Counted from the stretch's first letter, positions 1 through 8,542 are shown. The stretch is 44,909 nt of DNA from JBLMYQ01 sp050258375 (GCA_050258375.1 JBLMYQ010000065.1:1-44909), one strand, 5' to 3'. Notes: generated by a model from the letters alone, not told the origin. Program-made: numbers and translations.

Positions 1-954
1 GCAGTTGCTTCTGTTGATTCTAACGGCGTAGTTATCGGTGTTTCTGAGGGTTCAGCTATCATTACCGTTACTACAACAGATGGCGGTAAAATCGCTTCAT
101 GTATTGTTACTGTTTCCAAGGTTGCTATTCCTGTAGCATCTGTTTCTATTAAAGAATCAACTTCTTTGACTGTTAAGGCAGCTGAAAAGCTTACTGCAAC
201 CATTCTTCCTTCCAATGCTACAACTCAGACTGTCTCCTGGAAGAGTGACAAGCCTGCAGTTGCTTCTGTTGATTCTAATGGTATAGTCACCGGTATCTCC
301 CAAGGCTCTGCTACTATTACTGTTACTACAACAGATGGAAACAAATATGATACCTGCATAGTTACTGTTTACGATACTGCTTTGCCAATATCTCCTGTTA
401 TGACATTTAATGATTTACCTAATACCCATTGGTCTTACACAGCCATAACAGAGCTTTCCAAATATGGAATAGTGAAGGGCTTTACTGATGGAAGCTTCCA
501 ACCTAGAAGCAATGTTTCGCGTGAGGAGTTTGCAGCAATGCTGCACCGCTGCGTAAATCCACTTGAAATAGAAAACCCTGCTGTTCCATCCTTTAAAGAT
601 ATTCAAGGCCGTTGGTCATATCTTGAAATTGAAGCAGTAAAGGAATTCTTTGAAGGTACACAGAAAAGTGATGGCTTATATTTTAACCCAATCAATAATG
701 CAAAAAGAGAAGATATCATTTACTCACTTGTAAAAGCAAAAGGTTATCAGGATGAATCGTATGATATCTCGACATTATCCGTATTTACCGACAAGGCTGA
801 TATTTCTCCTGACAAGGTTAAATATGTTGCAATAGCTTATAAGCTAGGTCTAGTCAAAGGTGCTTCTGTAGACGGCAAGCTTCTGCTCAATCCCAAGCTT
901 GGTGTAACCAGAGCTGAAACTGCTCAATTCCTTTACAATGCTTTTATAAAATAA
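1..954 (+). CDS. Cell-surface protein with Ig-like (BIG2) repeats and three SLH domains, C-terminal part
   Basis: The reading frame is open from the first base, so the gene starts outside the window; about 317 residues are visible. The first ~40 residues end one bacterial Ig-like (BIG2) domain and residues ~43-123 are a second, with the typical AVASVDSNG and GSATITVTT strands; the two copies are very similar, which suggests recent repeat expansion. Three S-layer-homology domains follow at ~135-190, ~195-245 and ~250-316, recognisable from HWSYTAI, GIVKGFTDGSF and VTRAETAQFLYNA. By family knowledge SLH triplets bind pyruvylated secondary wall polymer and hold exported proteins on the cell surface. 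The function of the missing N-terminal part is unknown. A strong terminator follows directly. Confidence 0.9.
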   Translation, partial: AVASVDSNGVVIGVSEGSAIITVTTTDGGKIASCIVTVSKVAIPVASVSIKESTSLTVKAAEKLTATILPSNATTQTVSWKSDKPAVASVDSNGIVTGISQGSATITVTTTDGNKYDTCIVTVYDTALPISPVMTFNDLPNTHWSYTAITELSKYGIVKGFTDGSFQPRSNVSREEFAAMLHRCVNPLEIENPAVPSFKDIQGRWSYLEIEAVKEFFEGTQKSDGLYFNPINNAKREDIIYSLVKAKGYQDESYDISTLSVFTDKADISPDKVKYVAIAYKLGLVKGASVDGKLLLNPKLGVTRAETAQFLYNAFIK

Positions 955-966
955 AACCTAAACTTA

Positions 967-1005
967 CAAAAAAGGTTGTCCTGATTTAATCAGGACAACC
1001 TTTTT
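967..1005. terminator. Bidirectional intrinsic terminator
   Basis: A near-perfect hairpin (AAAAAGGTTGTCCTGAT with its complement, loop TAA) is flanked by an A run on one side and a T run on the other. It lies between two convergent genes and can serve both the SLH protein and the methyltransferase. Confidence 0.93.
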
Positions 1006-1014
1006 AAAATCCTT

Positions 1015-1875
1015 TTATTCTTCCCATCTAGCGAAATTTCCGCAAGGTAGTATTATATTTGAACCTGTTATTGGTATTCCAAGCTCATCGCCATAGATTT
1101 TCCCTTTGAATTTCTTGCCAAGCGTAAGGGTAATTATATTACTTATAACATTTGCAGATAATCCGGTTGTATAAGAATTAACCAAGAAAAACAATGGCTT
1201 GTCTGATAAAATTTGCATACAATTTTGTATAAGGCTGTATAAAGAATCCTCTATATTCCAAACTTCACCTTTAGCTCCTCTGCCATAAGAAGGAGGATCC
1301 ATTATAATTGCTTCATACTTGCTACCTCTTCTTTTTTCCCTTTCAACAAACTTAAAAACATCCTCAACAATCAGCCTAACCTTTTTATCACTAAGCCCTG
1401 ATAAAGTAAGATTCTCTTTTGCTCTTGCAACCATTCCCTTTGAAGCATCAATATGGCAAACCTCCGCTCCTGCATAAGCACAAGCTGTGGTTGCCCCACC
1501 CGAGTATGCAAATAGATTGAGAACCCTTATTGGCCTTTTTGCTCCTTTGATTTTCTCAATCATCCAATCCCAGTTAACCGCTTGCTCCGGGAAAAGGCCT
1601 GTATGCTTGAACCCCGTTGGCTGTACATAAAATCTTAAATCCCTATATGCTATTGGCCACTTTTCCGGCAGCTTACCGAAGAAGCTCCAGCTTCCTCCAC
1701 CGCTTTTACTTCTATTGTAATGAGCATCAACCTTTTTCCACATCTCTGCTTTTTGGGAAGGCCAAATAACCTGCGGGTCAGGACGCCTTAAAATGTATTT
1801 GCCCCATCGCTCCAGTTTTTCCCCATCCCCTGTATCTATAATTTCGTAATCTTTCCAATTATCAGCTAAAATCAT
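1015..1875 (-). CDS. Class I SAM-dependent methyltransferase, RlmI/RlmK-type (23S rRNA)
   Basis: The protein has 286 residues. It carries the SAM-binding motif I LNLFAYSGGATTACAYAGA, a following acidic residue in CHIDASKGM, and a DPPSYGRG motif like that of RlmI/RlmK-type rRNA methyltransferases, so the likely substrate is 23S rRNA. The target base cannot be fixed from sequence. I chose the ATG at 1875 because GGAGAG lies six bases upstream; the frame stays open for 16 more codons upstream, but the start there has no ribosome site. The N-terminal PUA domain of full-length RlmI (~396 residues) is absent, so this is the short form common in Firmicutes. The gene stands alone between two terminators. 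Confidence 0.82.
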   Translation of the reverse strand: MILADNWKDYEIIDTGDGEKLERWGKYILRRPDPQVIWPSQKAEMWKKVDAHYNRSKSGGGSWSFFGKLPEKWPIAYRDLRFYVQPTGFKHTGLFPEQAVNWDWMIEKIKGAKRPIRVLNLFAYSGGATTACAYAGAEVCHIDASKGMVARAKENLTLSGLSDKKVRLIVEDVFKFVEREKRRGSKYEAIIMDPPSYGRGAKGEVWNIEDSLYSLIQNCMQILSDKPLFFLVNSYTTGLSANVISNIITLTLGKKFKGKIYGDELGIPITGSNIILPCGNFARWEE

Positions 1876-1989
1876 ATTTTCTCTCCTATGATAAAATTCC
1901 GCTTTAATATTATTACACAACAATTTGTTCCTTACTATTATAGCACAAATTTATTGACCTATATCCTTAATTCTCCGGCATCAAAAACC

Positions 1990-2024
1990 AAAAGCAGGCT
2001 AGCTCACAATGCTATCCTGCTTTT
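1990..2024 (-). terminator. Intrinsic terminator after the 445-residue protein gene
   Basis: The minus-strand stem AAAAGCAGG-TAGC pairs with GCTA-CCTGCTTTT with one mismatch, and is followed by TTTTGGTTTTTG. It sits about 20 bases past the stop codon. Confidence 0.8.
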
Positions 2025-2045
2025 TAAAGAAGCTTTTATTTGTTT

Positions 2046-3383
2046 TTAACACAACACCCTTTTTTGAATTTCCTTTCCGATGTCCTGCTTTTTCACCTGC
2101 AATATATTACCTTTATCAGACAACACATGCCAGGTTCCAAAGATGTTATAGATTTCAAAGGTTTTCTCCGTCTCTTTATCAACTAAATCATCAAACATTT
2201 CCTTATCTATATTTGTCATCTGAGTGATATCCTTGCTGCTGATAAGTGCATTAATTTTTGTAGATAGTGTACCTTTTTGCTCAACTACCATCCTTGCTTC
2301 ATCGTTCTGGGAGCAAGCCAGATAAATTACATGCTTAGAACTGTCTTTATCTTTGAAACAAGATATCACTGCATAAGGTGTGATTATTTGTGCAATCACA
2401 GAGCCAATACTGCCTTTTTTTACTCTGGTCATGCTGTTTCCGGTTTTTAGAATCCACATATTCAGCACATTATAAACTTTAAATTCTTTAAAATCCTGTT
2501 TTTCACCTTGCAGAGTGCCAATAATTTGTTCATCAGCATTACCATCAACCAGAATATCAACCGTTAAGGAAAGCTCTTCCTGTGATACAACCGTACCATA
2601 GATATTACCATCCTTTTTAAACATAAAATCTACTAACCTTTTATCCTCTTCGTTTTGCTTGCAATAAATTTCAGTATAAGGCTTGATTAATGCCAGTACT
2701 GCATCTCCTATCTCTTCTTTTTCAACCTTCAGAGCATTTCCGAGTCCTGTTTTTACATACCACTTTGTTGAAACATGGTAGACCTGTATTGTTTGTTCAG
2801 CGTTTAAAATAAGAGGCTCAATATTAGCTGCATCCAAGCTCTCGAATTGAGCGCAGTCCCTGTTTATCAACCTCCCAATTATATCCGGCAAAGACTCTTG
2901 CTCAGAAATTATCCGATACCTTTCTTCATTCCGGCTAAATACCAAGTCAACTACATCATAACTATACGATACTTCATTCAGAGAATAAATTATTGCGCAC
3001 GGAGCAAACTCGTGCATTATCCTTGGATTAGGCTCGGTTATCTTAAACCGATTTTCCAAAAGAATTTTCGTCACTTCCTCCAGAATTTCTTCAGGCTGCA
3101 TATTTGATTTAACGATATCAGCAATACTGCTATATGCATCATTAGAGCCAGTCTCTTCAAACAGGATATATTCCCATGCCTGTGGAATACTATTGATTTT
3201 TTTATTCGATTTAGGTAATCCTGCATAGCCTAGGAAAAGCTCGTTTGTTTTTTGGTAAAGTGACTTCTTATCACTGAGGATACAGAAAGCAGCAATCTGT
3301 CTGGATAAATACTGCCAAATGTTTGATATCCTCAAGTCTTCCGGTGAAAGTGCCCTCTTTAAGCTACACGAAGTTTTATACAT
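2046..3383 (-). CDS. Unrecognised 445-residue protein with three C-terminal internal repeats
   Basis: I do not recognise this family. There is no signal peptide or membrane segment, so it is probably cytoplasmic. Residues 1-195 form a mixed alpha/beta region with a Cys at 6, 34, 129 and 177. A repeat follows at ~198-300, ~301-408 and, truncated, ~409-445. Each repeat starts with aromatic-Tyr-Asn/His-Val/Ile, then a Trp (YHVSTKW, YNVLNMW, YNIFGTW), then a Gly, then a basic stretch and Ile-Gly (EEIGDAV, GSIGSVI, QDIGKEI). The ATG start has GGAGG eight bases upstream. The gene is monocistronic, with its own terminator. It might be a ligand- or peptide-binding repeat protein, but that is a guess. 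Confidence 0.75.
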   Translation of the reverse strand: MYKTSCSLKRALSPEDLRISNIWQYLSRQIAAFCILSDKKSLYQKTNELFLGYAGLPKSNKKINSIPQAWEYILFEETGSNDAYSSIADIVKSNMQPEEILEEVTKILLENRFKITEPNPRIMHEFAPCAIIYSLNEVSYSYDVVDLVFSRNEERYRIISEQESLPDIIGRLINRDCAQFESLDAANIEPLILNAEQTIQVYHVSTKWYVKTGLGNALKVEKEEIGDAVLALIKPYTEIYCKQNEEDKRLVDFMFKKDGNIYGTVVSQEELSLTVDILVDGNADEQIIGTLQGEKQDFKEFKVYNVLNMWILKTGNSMTRVKKGSIGSVIAQIITPYAVISCFKDKDSSKHVIYLACSQNDEARMVVEQKGTLSTKINALISSKDITQMTNIDKEMFDDLVDKETEKTFEIYNIFGTWHVLSDKGNILQVKKQDIGKEIQKRVLC

Positions 3384-3508
3384 CGCAGATTCCTCCTTCT
3401 CCGTCCTTTAAACCCTAGAATAGGTTCTTAACAACCAACGTCCTGAAAACTACCATTCTCATTTTATTATTTTATAAATATTAGTCATTATATTAACATA
3501 TAAAATAA

Positions 3509-4375
3509 CTATTTGCCAATCCTTAATTTGATGTTCTCCCTTGCATAATAAAACAAATACTGCTGTGCAAATCCCGCAAGCTTTCCGTATTTGTTTCTTG
3601 CAAACTCCTGAATTTCATTAAGTTTTTTCTCTTTAGAAAAATAGAGCATTTCTACAATTCTTTTAATCCAAACATCTATCGGAAAGACATCAGTTTTTGC
3701 ATACGAATACAACAATACACAATCTGCAACCTTTGGACCTACTCCCGGTATCCTTATAAGCTCATTTCGGGCAGAAGCACTATCCCAAGCTTCTAATTCC
3801 TTAAGATTAATCTCCCCTGAAGCAAGCATTTGCGCTGCACTTCTTATATATTTACCTCTAAATCCTAGTCCGCAGCTTTTTAAATCTTCCTCTCCGGCAT
3901 CAGCAAGCTCTTCAGGCCCAGGAAATAAATAATAGCCTTCTCCCTTAAATTCCACTTTTCTACCATAGACTCCGGCTATATTTTCAACTGTTTTCATTAT
4001 TCTTGGAATATTGTTATTTGCTGAAATAATAAAGGATGCAAGCGTTTCCCAATGCTCCTGTTTGAGGATTCTCATTCCCGAACCATAACCAACAGCTTCT
4101 TTCATAATTTTATCATTTCCGGATAACAAATTTTCTATTGCCAGATAATCTGTATTATTATCAATATATTGTTCAAAAAACTCCTTGGAATCCAGCAGAT
4201 TCGTTTCAACTATCAATTCAGCCTCATTATGCATTTTTACATTAAAAACACCTTCACCGACCACTCCTGTATAAGAGCCGTCATTATTAGGCTTCCACCT
4301 GAAGCATTGACCACACTCAAAAGTGTGTTTAAGACTAAAATTTCGAATGTTTTCTATAATAAAGCTGTATAACAA
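3509..4375 (-). CDS. ogg: 8-oxoguanine DNA glycosylase/AP lyase (Ogg1 type)
   Basis: This base-excision repair enzyme would remove 8-oxoguanine opposite cytosine and nick the abasic site. The N-terminal OGG domain shows the family's ECGQCFRWKP motif at ~20-29. The helix-hairpin-helix is at ~207-222 (RIPGVGPKVADC), with Lys215 in the place of the catalytic lysine (Lys249 of human OGG1), and Asp234 in VFPIDVWIKR is the conserved catalytic aspartate. Lys215 separates it from AlkA-type monofunctional 3-methyladenine glycosylases. There is no Fe-S cysteine cluster, which excludes MutY/Nth. The start is a TTG at 4373-4375 with AAAGGA nine to ten bases upstream; no ATG fits before the conserved region. 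Length (288) is usual for bacterial Ogg. Confidence 0.9.
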   Translation of the reverse strand: MLYSFIIENIRNFSLKHTFECGQCFRWKPNNDGSYTGVVGEGVFNVKMHNEAELIVETNLLDSKEFFEQYIDNNTDYLAIENLLSGNDKIMKEAVGYGSGMRILKQEHWETLASFIISANNNIPRIMKTVENIAGVYGRKVEFKGEGYYLFPGPEELADAGEEDLKSCGLGFRGKYIRSAAQMLASGEINLKELEAWDSASARNELIRIPGVGPKVADCVLLYSYAKTDVFPIDVWIKRIVEMLYFSKEKKLNEIQEFARNKYGKLAGFAQQYLFYYARENIKLRIGK

Positions 4376-4419
4376 AGTTTATTTCCTTTCAATTTTTTAT
4401 GTAGGGTAACCCTGAGGGT

Positions 4420-5307
4420 TTAGCTCCGCTGCCTCACAGCTTCATACATCAATATCGCCCCTGCAACCGAAGCATTTAATGATGAAACCTTTCCCTTCAT
4501 CGGAATTTTAATTAAATAATCGCACTTTTCAGCTATAAGTCTTCCTATTCCTTTATCTTCTCCTCCGACAACCAAGCCTATTCCACCTTTAAGGTCAACA
4601 TCAGAAAGATTTTGCTTTGCACCTGCGTCAGCACCAATAATCCACAATCCTTTCTTTTTCAGCTCTTCAAGACACATTTGGATATTGGTTTCCCTTGCAA
4701 CAAGAAAGTGCTCAACAGCTCCAGCTGAAGCCTTGGCAACAGTTGAATTAACTGCAACCGAATTCCTTTTTGGTATTATGATTCCGTGTGCTCCCAGTGC
4801 TTCACCAGTTCTTATCAGTGCGCCAAGATTATGCGGGTCGGTTATCCCATCTGCAATTATGACAAAAGGCTTTTCATTTTTTTCTTCAGCTTTTTGAAGG
4901 ATTGTATCTATATCAACATAATCATAAGGAGATGTGAAGGCTATGATTCCCTGATGAACACCTCCATTGGCAAACTTCTCAATTACATTGACAGCTACTT
5001 CCTGAACAACTATTTTTTCTCTACGAGCTTGCGAAACAATTCCCTGAACATGTCCCCTTTTCTCTCCTGAGGTCACCATGATTTTATTTATGGTTCTGCC
5101 TGACTTCAGAGCCTCATTTACAGGATTTATGCCTATAATAACATCATCATTGTCTTTATTTAAATCAACATGCTTTTTATTGTTAAAGGAATTGTCTGTA
5201 TCATCCTTAGGCTTCTTTTGCGTCCATTTTTCGTTTTTAAACTTATTATTTTTTTGTTGTTCTCTATCTTGTCTTTTATTTTTGTTAGAATTTTTATCAT
5301 AATTCAT
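4420..5307 (-). CDS. rlmB: 23S rRNA (guanosine-2'-O-)-methyltransferase RlmB, SPOUT/TrmH family
   Basis: The protein has 295 residues. By homology it methylates the 2'-OH of the P-loop guanosine of 23S rRNA (G2251 in E. coli). The three TrmH motifs are present: DPHNLGALIRTGEALGAHG, VVGGEDKGIG, and PMKGKVSSLNASVAGAI near the C-terminus, which form the trefoil-knot SAM site. A substrate-binding domain begins at IIGINPVNEALKSG (~58). Before it lies a ~55-residue Asn/Lys-rich disordered extension, longer and more basic than in Bacillus homologues; it may help RNA binding. The ATG at 5307 has GGAAGGAAA upstream; an upstream in-frame ATG has no ribosome site. Confidence 0.93.
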   Translation of the reverse strand: MNYDKNSNKNKRQDREQQKNNKFKNEKWTQKKPKDDTDNSFNNKKHVDLNKDNDDVIIGINPVNEALKSGRTINKIMVTSGEKRGHVQGIVSQARREKIVVQEVAVNVIEKFANGGVHQGIIAFTSPYDYVDIDTILQKAEEKNEKPFVIIADGITDPHNLGALIRTGEALGAHGIIIPKRNSVAVNSTVAKASAGAVEHFLVARETNIQMCLEELKKKGLWIIGADAGAKQNLSDVDLKGGIGLVVGGEDKGIGRLIAEKCDYLIKIPMKGKVSSLNASVAGAILMYEAVRQRS

Positions 5308-5513
5308 ATTAATTTTTTTTCCTTCCTGACAGTATTGATTTATAGATTGTAGTCCGAACATATTATACCACATGAATAATGGAAAAATAATCTTCACATA
5401 ATAATTTCATTAAACTCCCACTCTATCTCTCCCTCACAATTTAAGGAGAGAAAAACATTGCTATCAGGCGCGGATAATCAGGGAGCTAATATTATATTGT
5501 CGGAGGTACGTAT

Positions 5514-5711
5514 ATGAATTATGCAAGTGATGACCAATTAACAGCTGTCGCACAATCATGCAGATATTTTGATTCAAAAATAAAGAGCTTCACTTCAACT
5601 ACAAGCTCTACTGCTGAAAACATTTCATGCAATTCGTGCACAAATTGGGATGGAACCAAGTGTAACATAAATGTATTTGATGATGTTCTCACGAGTTTGG
5701 ACCAAACATAA
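5514..5711 (+). CDS. Small Cys-motif protein of unknown function (65 aa)
   Basis: This is a convincing small gene: GGAGGT stands six bases before the ATG and a perfect terminator follows the stop codon. The product has four cysteines, at 16, 39, 42 and 50, in an arrangement C-x22-CNSCTNWDGTKC, and ends NVFDDVLTSLDQT. The C-x2-C-x7-C spacing with a Trp suggests a small metal-binding or redox knuckle. There is no signal peptide or membrane helix. It is transcribed alone, facing away from rlmB. I do not recognise the family. Confidence 0.8.
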   Translation: MNYASDDQLTAVAQSCRYFDSKIKSFTSTTSSTAENISCNSCTNWDGTKCNINVFDDVLTSLDQT

Positions 5712-5735
5712 AAAAGACGGTGTACCGTCTTTTTT
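5709..5735 (+). terminator. Intrinsic terminator
   Basis: The hairpin AAAAAGACGGT-GT-ACCGTCTTTTTT immediately follows the stop codon of the small Cys protein. It is symmetrical enough to act on both strands. Confidence 0.92.
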
Positions 5736-5788
5736 ATGTTTTTACAGTAAAAACCCATAAAAATTATTAAATTAGTTCACAATCTTAC

Positions 5789-5804
5789 ACCATTAATTAC
5801 ATCC
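5789..5804. repeat. Direct repeat of the neighbouring gene's start region (downstream copy)
   Basis: The plus-strand sequence accattaattacatcc is identical to 6170-6185. Including flanks, 27 of 29 bases match the ribosome site and start codon of the 121-residue gene. Here the reading would be ATG-GTG-TAA. Confidence 0.85.
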
Positions 5805-5808
5805 ACTT

Positions 5809-6174
5809 TCATTTTTCTGAAGCTTTTTCTAGCAACCGAAACCATGCACATTTACTCTTTTCCCGCCTTTTCTCAGGCAAATTGCTCTCAGTTTCAGTAA
5901 TAATCCCCTCAAATTCCTGGATAAGTTTCTGAACCCGAGCTTCATGGATTCCTGCCAAGGTACAAAACTCCCTGATTTTTTCAATTTCAGTCTTTTGCAG
6001 TTGAAGTTTTCTGGCGATAACACGATTAGTCGAGATATCAAAATTGATATATAGCTTCCTATCAGACAAGTAAAAACTTACTTTCCTTGGTCTATAAAAC
6101 TTTAACGCCCATATGAAGTCACTCTCATCCTTTTTGTTATACAACGTAATTACTCTCGTTTTATCTTCCACCAT
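5809..6174 (-). CDS. Unrecognised 121-residue basic protein
   Basis: I do not recognise this protein. It is highly charged, with a predicted beta-rich first half (ITLYNKK, VSFYLSDRKLYINFDIS) and a helical second half (KTEIEKIREF, RVQKLIQEFEGII). It has two cysteines, no signal peptide and no membrane segment. The ATG has AAAGGGG about eight to nine bases upstream, which supports real translation. It is transcribed alone. A near-exact copy of its own ribosome site and start (29 bp, two mismatches) lies just past the stop codon at 5787-5815 and runs into an in-frame stop, as if a tandem second copy of the gene had been lost. Confidence 0.65.
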   Translation of the reverse strand: MVEDKTRVITLYNKKDESDFIWALKFYRPRKVSFYLSDRKLYINFDISTNRVIARKLQLQKTEIEKIREFCTLAGIHEARVQKLIQEFEGIITETESNLPEKRREKSKCAWFRLLEKASEK

Positions 6175-6185
6175 TAATTACATCC
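6170..6185. repeat. Direct repeat, upstream copy at the real start codon
   Basis: This is the partner of 5789-5804, 381 bp away, and contains the start codon of the 121-residue gene. Confidence 0.85.
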
Positions 6186-6354
6186 CCTTTCTTATTCTCA
6201 CCTAACAACAGTATGATAAAAATTTTTATCTTACCTCTTTCCTCATCTCCCTTAACAGGATAGTCACTTTATTCTAAAACCATTATATAATCATACCACA
6301 TTTATCCAGTTTAAGCAATAATTATACTTCAGTAAAACTGGCTTTTTCAGTTGC

Positions 6355-7893
6355 TTATTCCCATTCAATTGTAGCCGGCGGCTTACTTGTTATGTCATAA
6401 ACAATTCTGTTTACATGCTTAACCTCGTTTACAATCCTGTTAGAGATTTTTACCAACACCTCATGCGGAATATACGCCCAATCAGCAGTCATGCCATCGA
6501 CACTCGTAACTCCCCGCAGTGCAATCGTATAATCATATGTCCTCTCGTCACCCATTACGCCAACGCTTCTCATTCCGGTCAGTACTGCAAAATACTGCCA
6601 TATCTCTCTATCCAATCCAGCTTCTGCAATTTCATTTCTAAAAATTGCATCAGCCTCTTTCAAAATTTCAAGCTTTTCCTCAGTTACATCACCAATTATT
6701 CTTATTGCCAATCCTGGCCCCGGGAAAGGCTGCCTCCAAACAATATGCTCAGGTAGGTCTATTTCTTCTCCTGCTTTCCTAACCTCATCCTTAAACAAGC
6801 TTCTTAAAGGCTCGATAATTTCTTTAAAATCAACAACATCAGGCAATCCACCAACATTATGATGGCTCTTTATCACTGCCGAATCACCCAAACCGCTTTC
6901 TATAACATCAGGATAGATTGTTCCCTGAACAAGAAAATCCACTTCTCCTATTTTCTTAGCTTCTTCTTCAAACACCCTTATAAATTCTTTCCCGATAATT
7001 TTTCTCTTTGCCTCAGGCTCTGAAACCCCAGCAAGCTTTTCAAGAAATCTTTTTGAAGCATCAACTCTAATAAGATTCATATTAAACTGTTTTTTGAACA
7101 CCTCTTCGACCTGGTCACCTTCGTCCTTTCTGAGTAAGCCATGGTCAACAAATACACATATTAACTGTTTGCCAACAGCTTTATGAACCAATGCAGCCGC
7201 TACTGAAGAGTCAACTCCTCCGGAAAGTGCACACAATACTTTTCCGTTTCCAACCTTTTTTCTTATTTCGGCTACCGCTTCATCAACAAATGAAGACATT
7301 ATCCAGTCACCCTTGCAGCCACAGATTCCATAAAGAAAATTCTTTAAAACCTCCTGCCCTCTTGGCGTATGAACAACCTCCGGATGAAACTGAACTGCAT
7401 ACAGCTTTCTTGAATCATCATCCATAGCCGCGTTAGGGCAGCTTTCAGTTTTAGCTGAAACTTTAAAACCTGCAGGTAGAGTTTTCACATGATAGGTATG
7501 GCTCATCCAGCATGAGCTCTTATTATCAATATCCTTAAATTGTTTGCTTAATGTGTCAAATTCAATTGATGTCTTTCCATATTCTCTTGCTGAAGCTCTC
7601 TCGACGCTCCCTCCAAGCATTTGACCCATTAACTGCATTCCATAGCAAATACCAAGCACAGGTATACCAATCTCAAAAATCTCTTTTTCACAAAAAGGTG
7701 CCCCTTCATCAAGAACACTTGCAGCTCCACCGGTAAAGATTATTCCCTTTGGGTTAAGCTCCTTTATTTCTTTCGCAGAAGTTTTATATGATTTTACTTC
7801 GCAATAAACCCCAGCTTCTCTCACACGCCTTGCGATCAATTGATTATATTGAGCTCCAAAATCCAGTACCAGAATCATTTCATGATTCAACAT
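6355..7893 (-). CDS. guaA: GMP synthase (glutamine-hydrolysing)
   Basis: This enzyme converts XMP, ATP and glutamine to GMP, the last step of guanine nucleotide synthesis and of xanthine salvage. The N-terminal class I glutamine amidotransferase has its nucleophile in GICYGMQL (Cys83) and His in QFHPEVVHT. The ATP-pyrophosphatase domain has the P-loop LSGGVDSS, and the C-terminal dimerisation domain contains PFPGPGLAIRI and ends PPATIEWE. At 512 residues the length is normal. The chosen ATG at 7893 has AAGGGGGAG just upstream; an in-frame ATG seven codons earlier would overlap xpt and lacks a site. It is ten bases past the xpt stop codon, so the pair is co-transcribed and the product of Xpt (XMP) is the substrate of GuaA. 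Confidence 0.97.
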   Translation of the reverse strand: MLNHEMILVLDFGAQYNQLIARRVREAGVYCEVKSYKTSAKEIKELNPKGIIFTGGAASVLDEGAPFCEKEIFEIGIPVLGICYGMQLMGQMLGGSVERASAREYGKTSIEFDTLSKQFKDIDNKSSCWMSHTYHVKTLPAGFKVSAKTESCPNAAMDDDSRKLYAVQFHPEVVHTPRGQEVLKNFLYGICGCKGDWIMSSFVDEAVAEIRKKVGNGKVLCALSGGVDSSVAAALVHKAVGKQLICVFVDHGLLRKDEGDQVEEVFKKQFNMNLIRVDASKRFLEKLAGVSEPEAKRKIIGKEFIRVFEEEAKKIGEVDFLVQGTIYPDVIESGLGDSAVIKSHHNVGGLPDVVDFKEIIEPLRSLFKDEVRKAGEEIDLPEHIVWRQPFPGPGLAIRIIGDVTEEKLEILKEADAIFRNEIAEAGLDREIWQYFAVLTGMRSVGVMGDERTYDYTIALRGVTSVDGMTADWAYIPHEVLVKISNRIVNEVKHVNRIVYDITSKPPATIEWE

Positions 7894-7903
7894 TAACTCC
7901 CCC

Positions 7904-8476
7904 TTATCTATCAAAAATAATTTTGCCTTGCTCTATTGACTTTATTACCGCCAGAGATTCTACATGAATCCCCATACCGGCTAACCGCTTTGAGCCCTGC
8001 TGGAAGCCTTTTTCAATCACAATTCCTGCCCCAACAAGAGAAGCACCACTTTGTCTGACAATATCTGCAAGCCCCATTACAGCTTGTCCTTCTGCCAAAA
8101 AATCATCTATTATCAAAACTCTATCCTTGCTGTTTAAATAATCCTTAGAAACAATTACTGTAGATTTTGTACCTTTTGTAAATGATTCTACCATAGTCGC
8201 AAATACAGTTTCACTAATATTTGCTGATTTTTGCTTCTTTGCAAATACAACAGGAACATCAAGCTCCAATCCAGTCATTACAGCAGCAGCAATACCAGAA
8301 GCTTCAATCGTAAGAATTTTACTTACTCCTCTATCTTCAAACCTCCGTCTGAATTCCTTGCCTATTTCTCTGGCAAGCTTCGGGTCAATCTGATGATTTA
8401 AGAAAGAATCAACCTTAATAATGTTACCTGAAAGTATTCTTCCCTCTTTTAAGATTTTCTCTTTTAAAAGTTCCAT
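7904..8476 (-). CDS. xpt: Xanthine phosphoribosyltransferase
   Basis: This 190-residue type I phosphoribosyltransferase makes XMP from xanthine and PRPP. The PRPP-binding motif is VLIIDDFLAEGQA at ~125-137, and the hydrophobic entry MELLKEKILKEGRIL and GNIIKVDSFLNHQIDP match the Xpt family. GGAG stands eight bases before the ATG. It is the first gene of xpt-guaA, with a sigma-A promoter at 8514-8542. In Bacillus this gene is under a guanine riboswitch; here the leader is too short (under 40 nt) to hold one. Confidence 0.94.
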   Translation of the reverse strand: MELLKEKILKEGRILSGNIIKVDSFLNHQIDPKLAREIGKEFRRRFEDRGVSKILTIEASGIAAAVMTGLELDVPVVFAKKQKSANISETVFATMVESFTKGTKSTVIVSKDYLNSKDRVLIIDDFLAEGQAVMGLADIVRQSGASLVGAGIVIEKGFQQGSKRLAGMGIHVESLAVIKSIEQGKIIFDR

Positions 8477-8513
8477 TTAATCCGCTCCAATTTTTTATTG
8501 AAAGATATATTTT

Positions 8514-8542
8514 ATTGTAGAATAAAAAGCGCTTTAATGCAA
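8514..8542 (-). promoter_or_regulatory. Sigma-A promoter of xpt-guaA
   Basis: On the minus strand, -35 TTGCAT and -10 TACAAT are separated by 17 bases. The spacer contains the perfect palindrome AAAGCGCTTT (8526-8535), a possible operator. Confidence 0.6.

Noticed and set aside
1876..1923. Longer N-terminus for the RlmI/RlmK-type methyltransferase
   Set aside because: The upstream start has no ribosome site, while the ATG at 1875 has GGAGAG at proper distance.
5398..5513. Possible further copy of repeat family C (TCTCTCC/GGAGAGA hairpin at 5426-5449)
   Set aside because: The layout resembles the family, but the CTAGGGGTGAGTT part is too diverged to claim.
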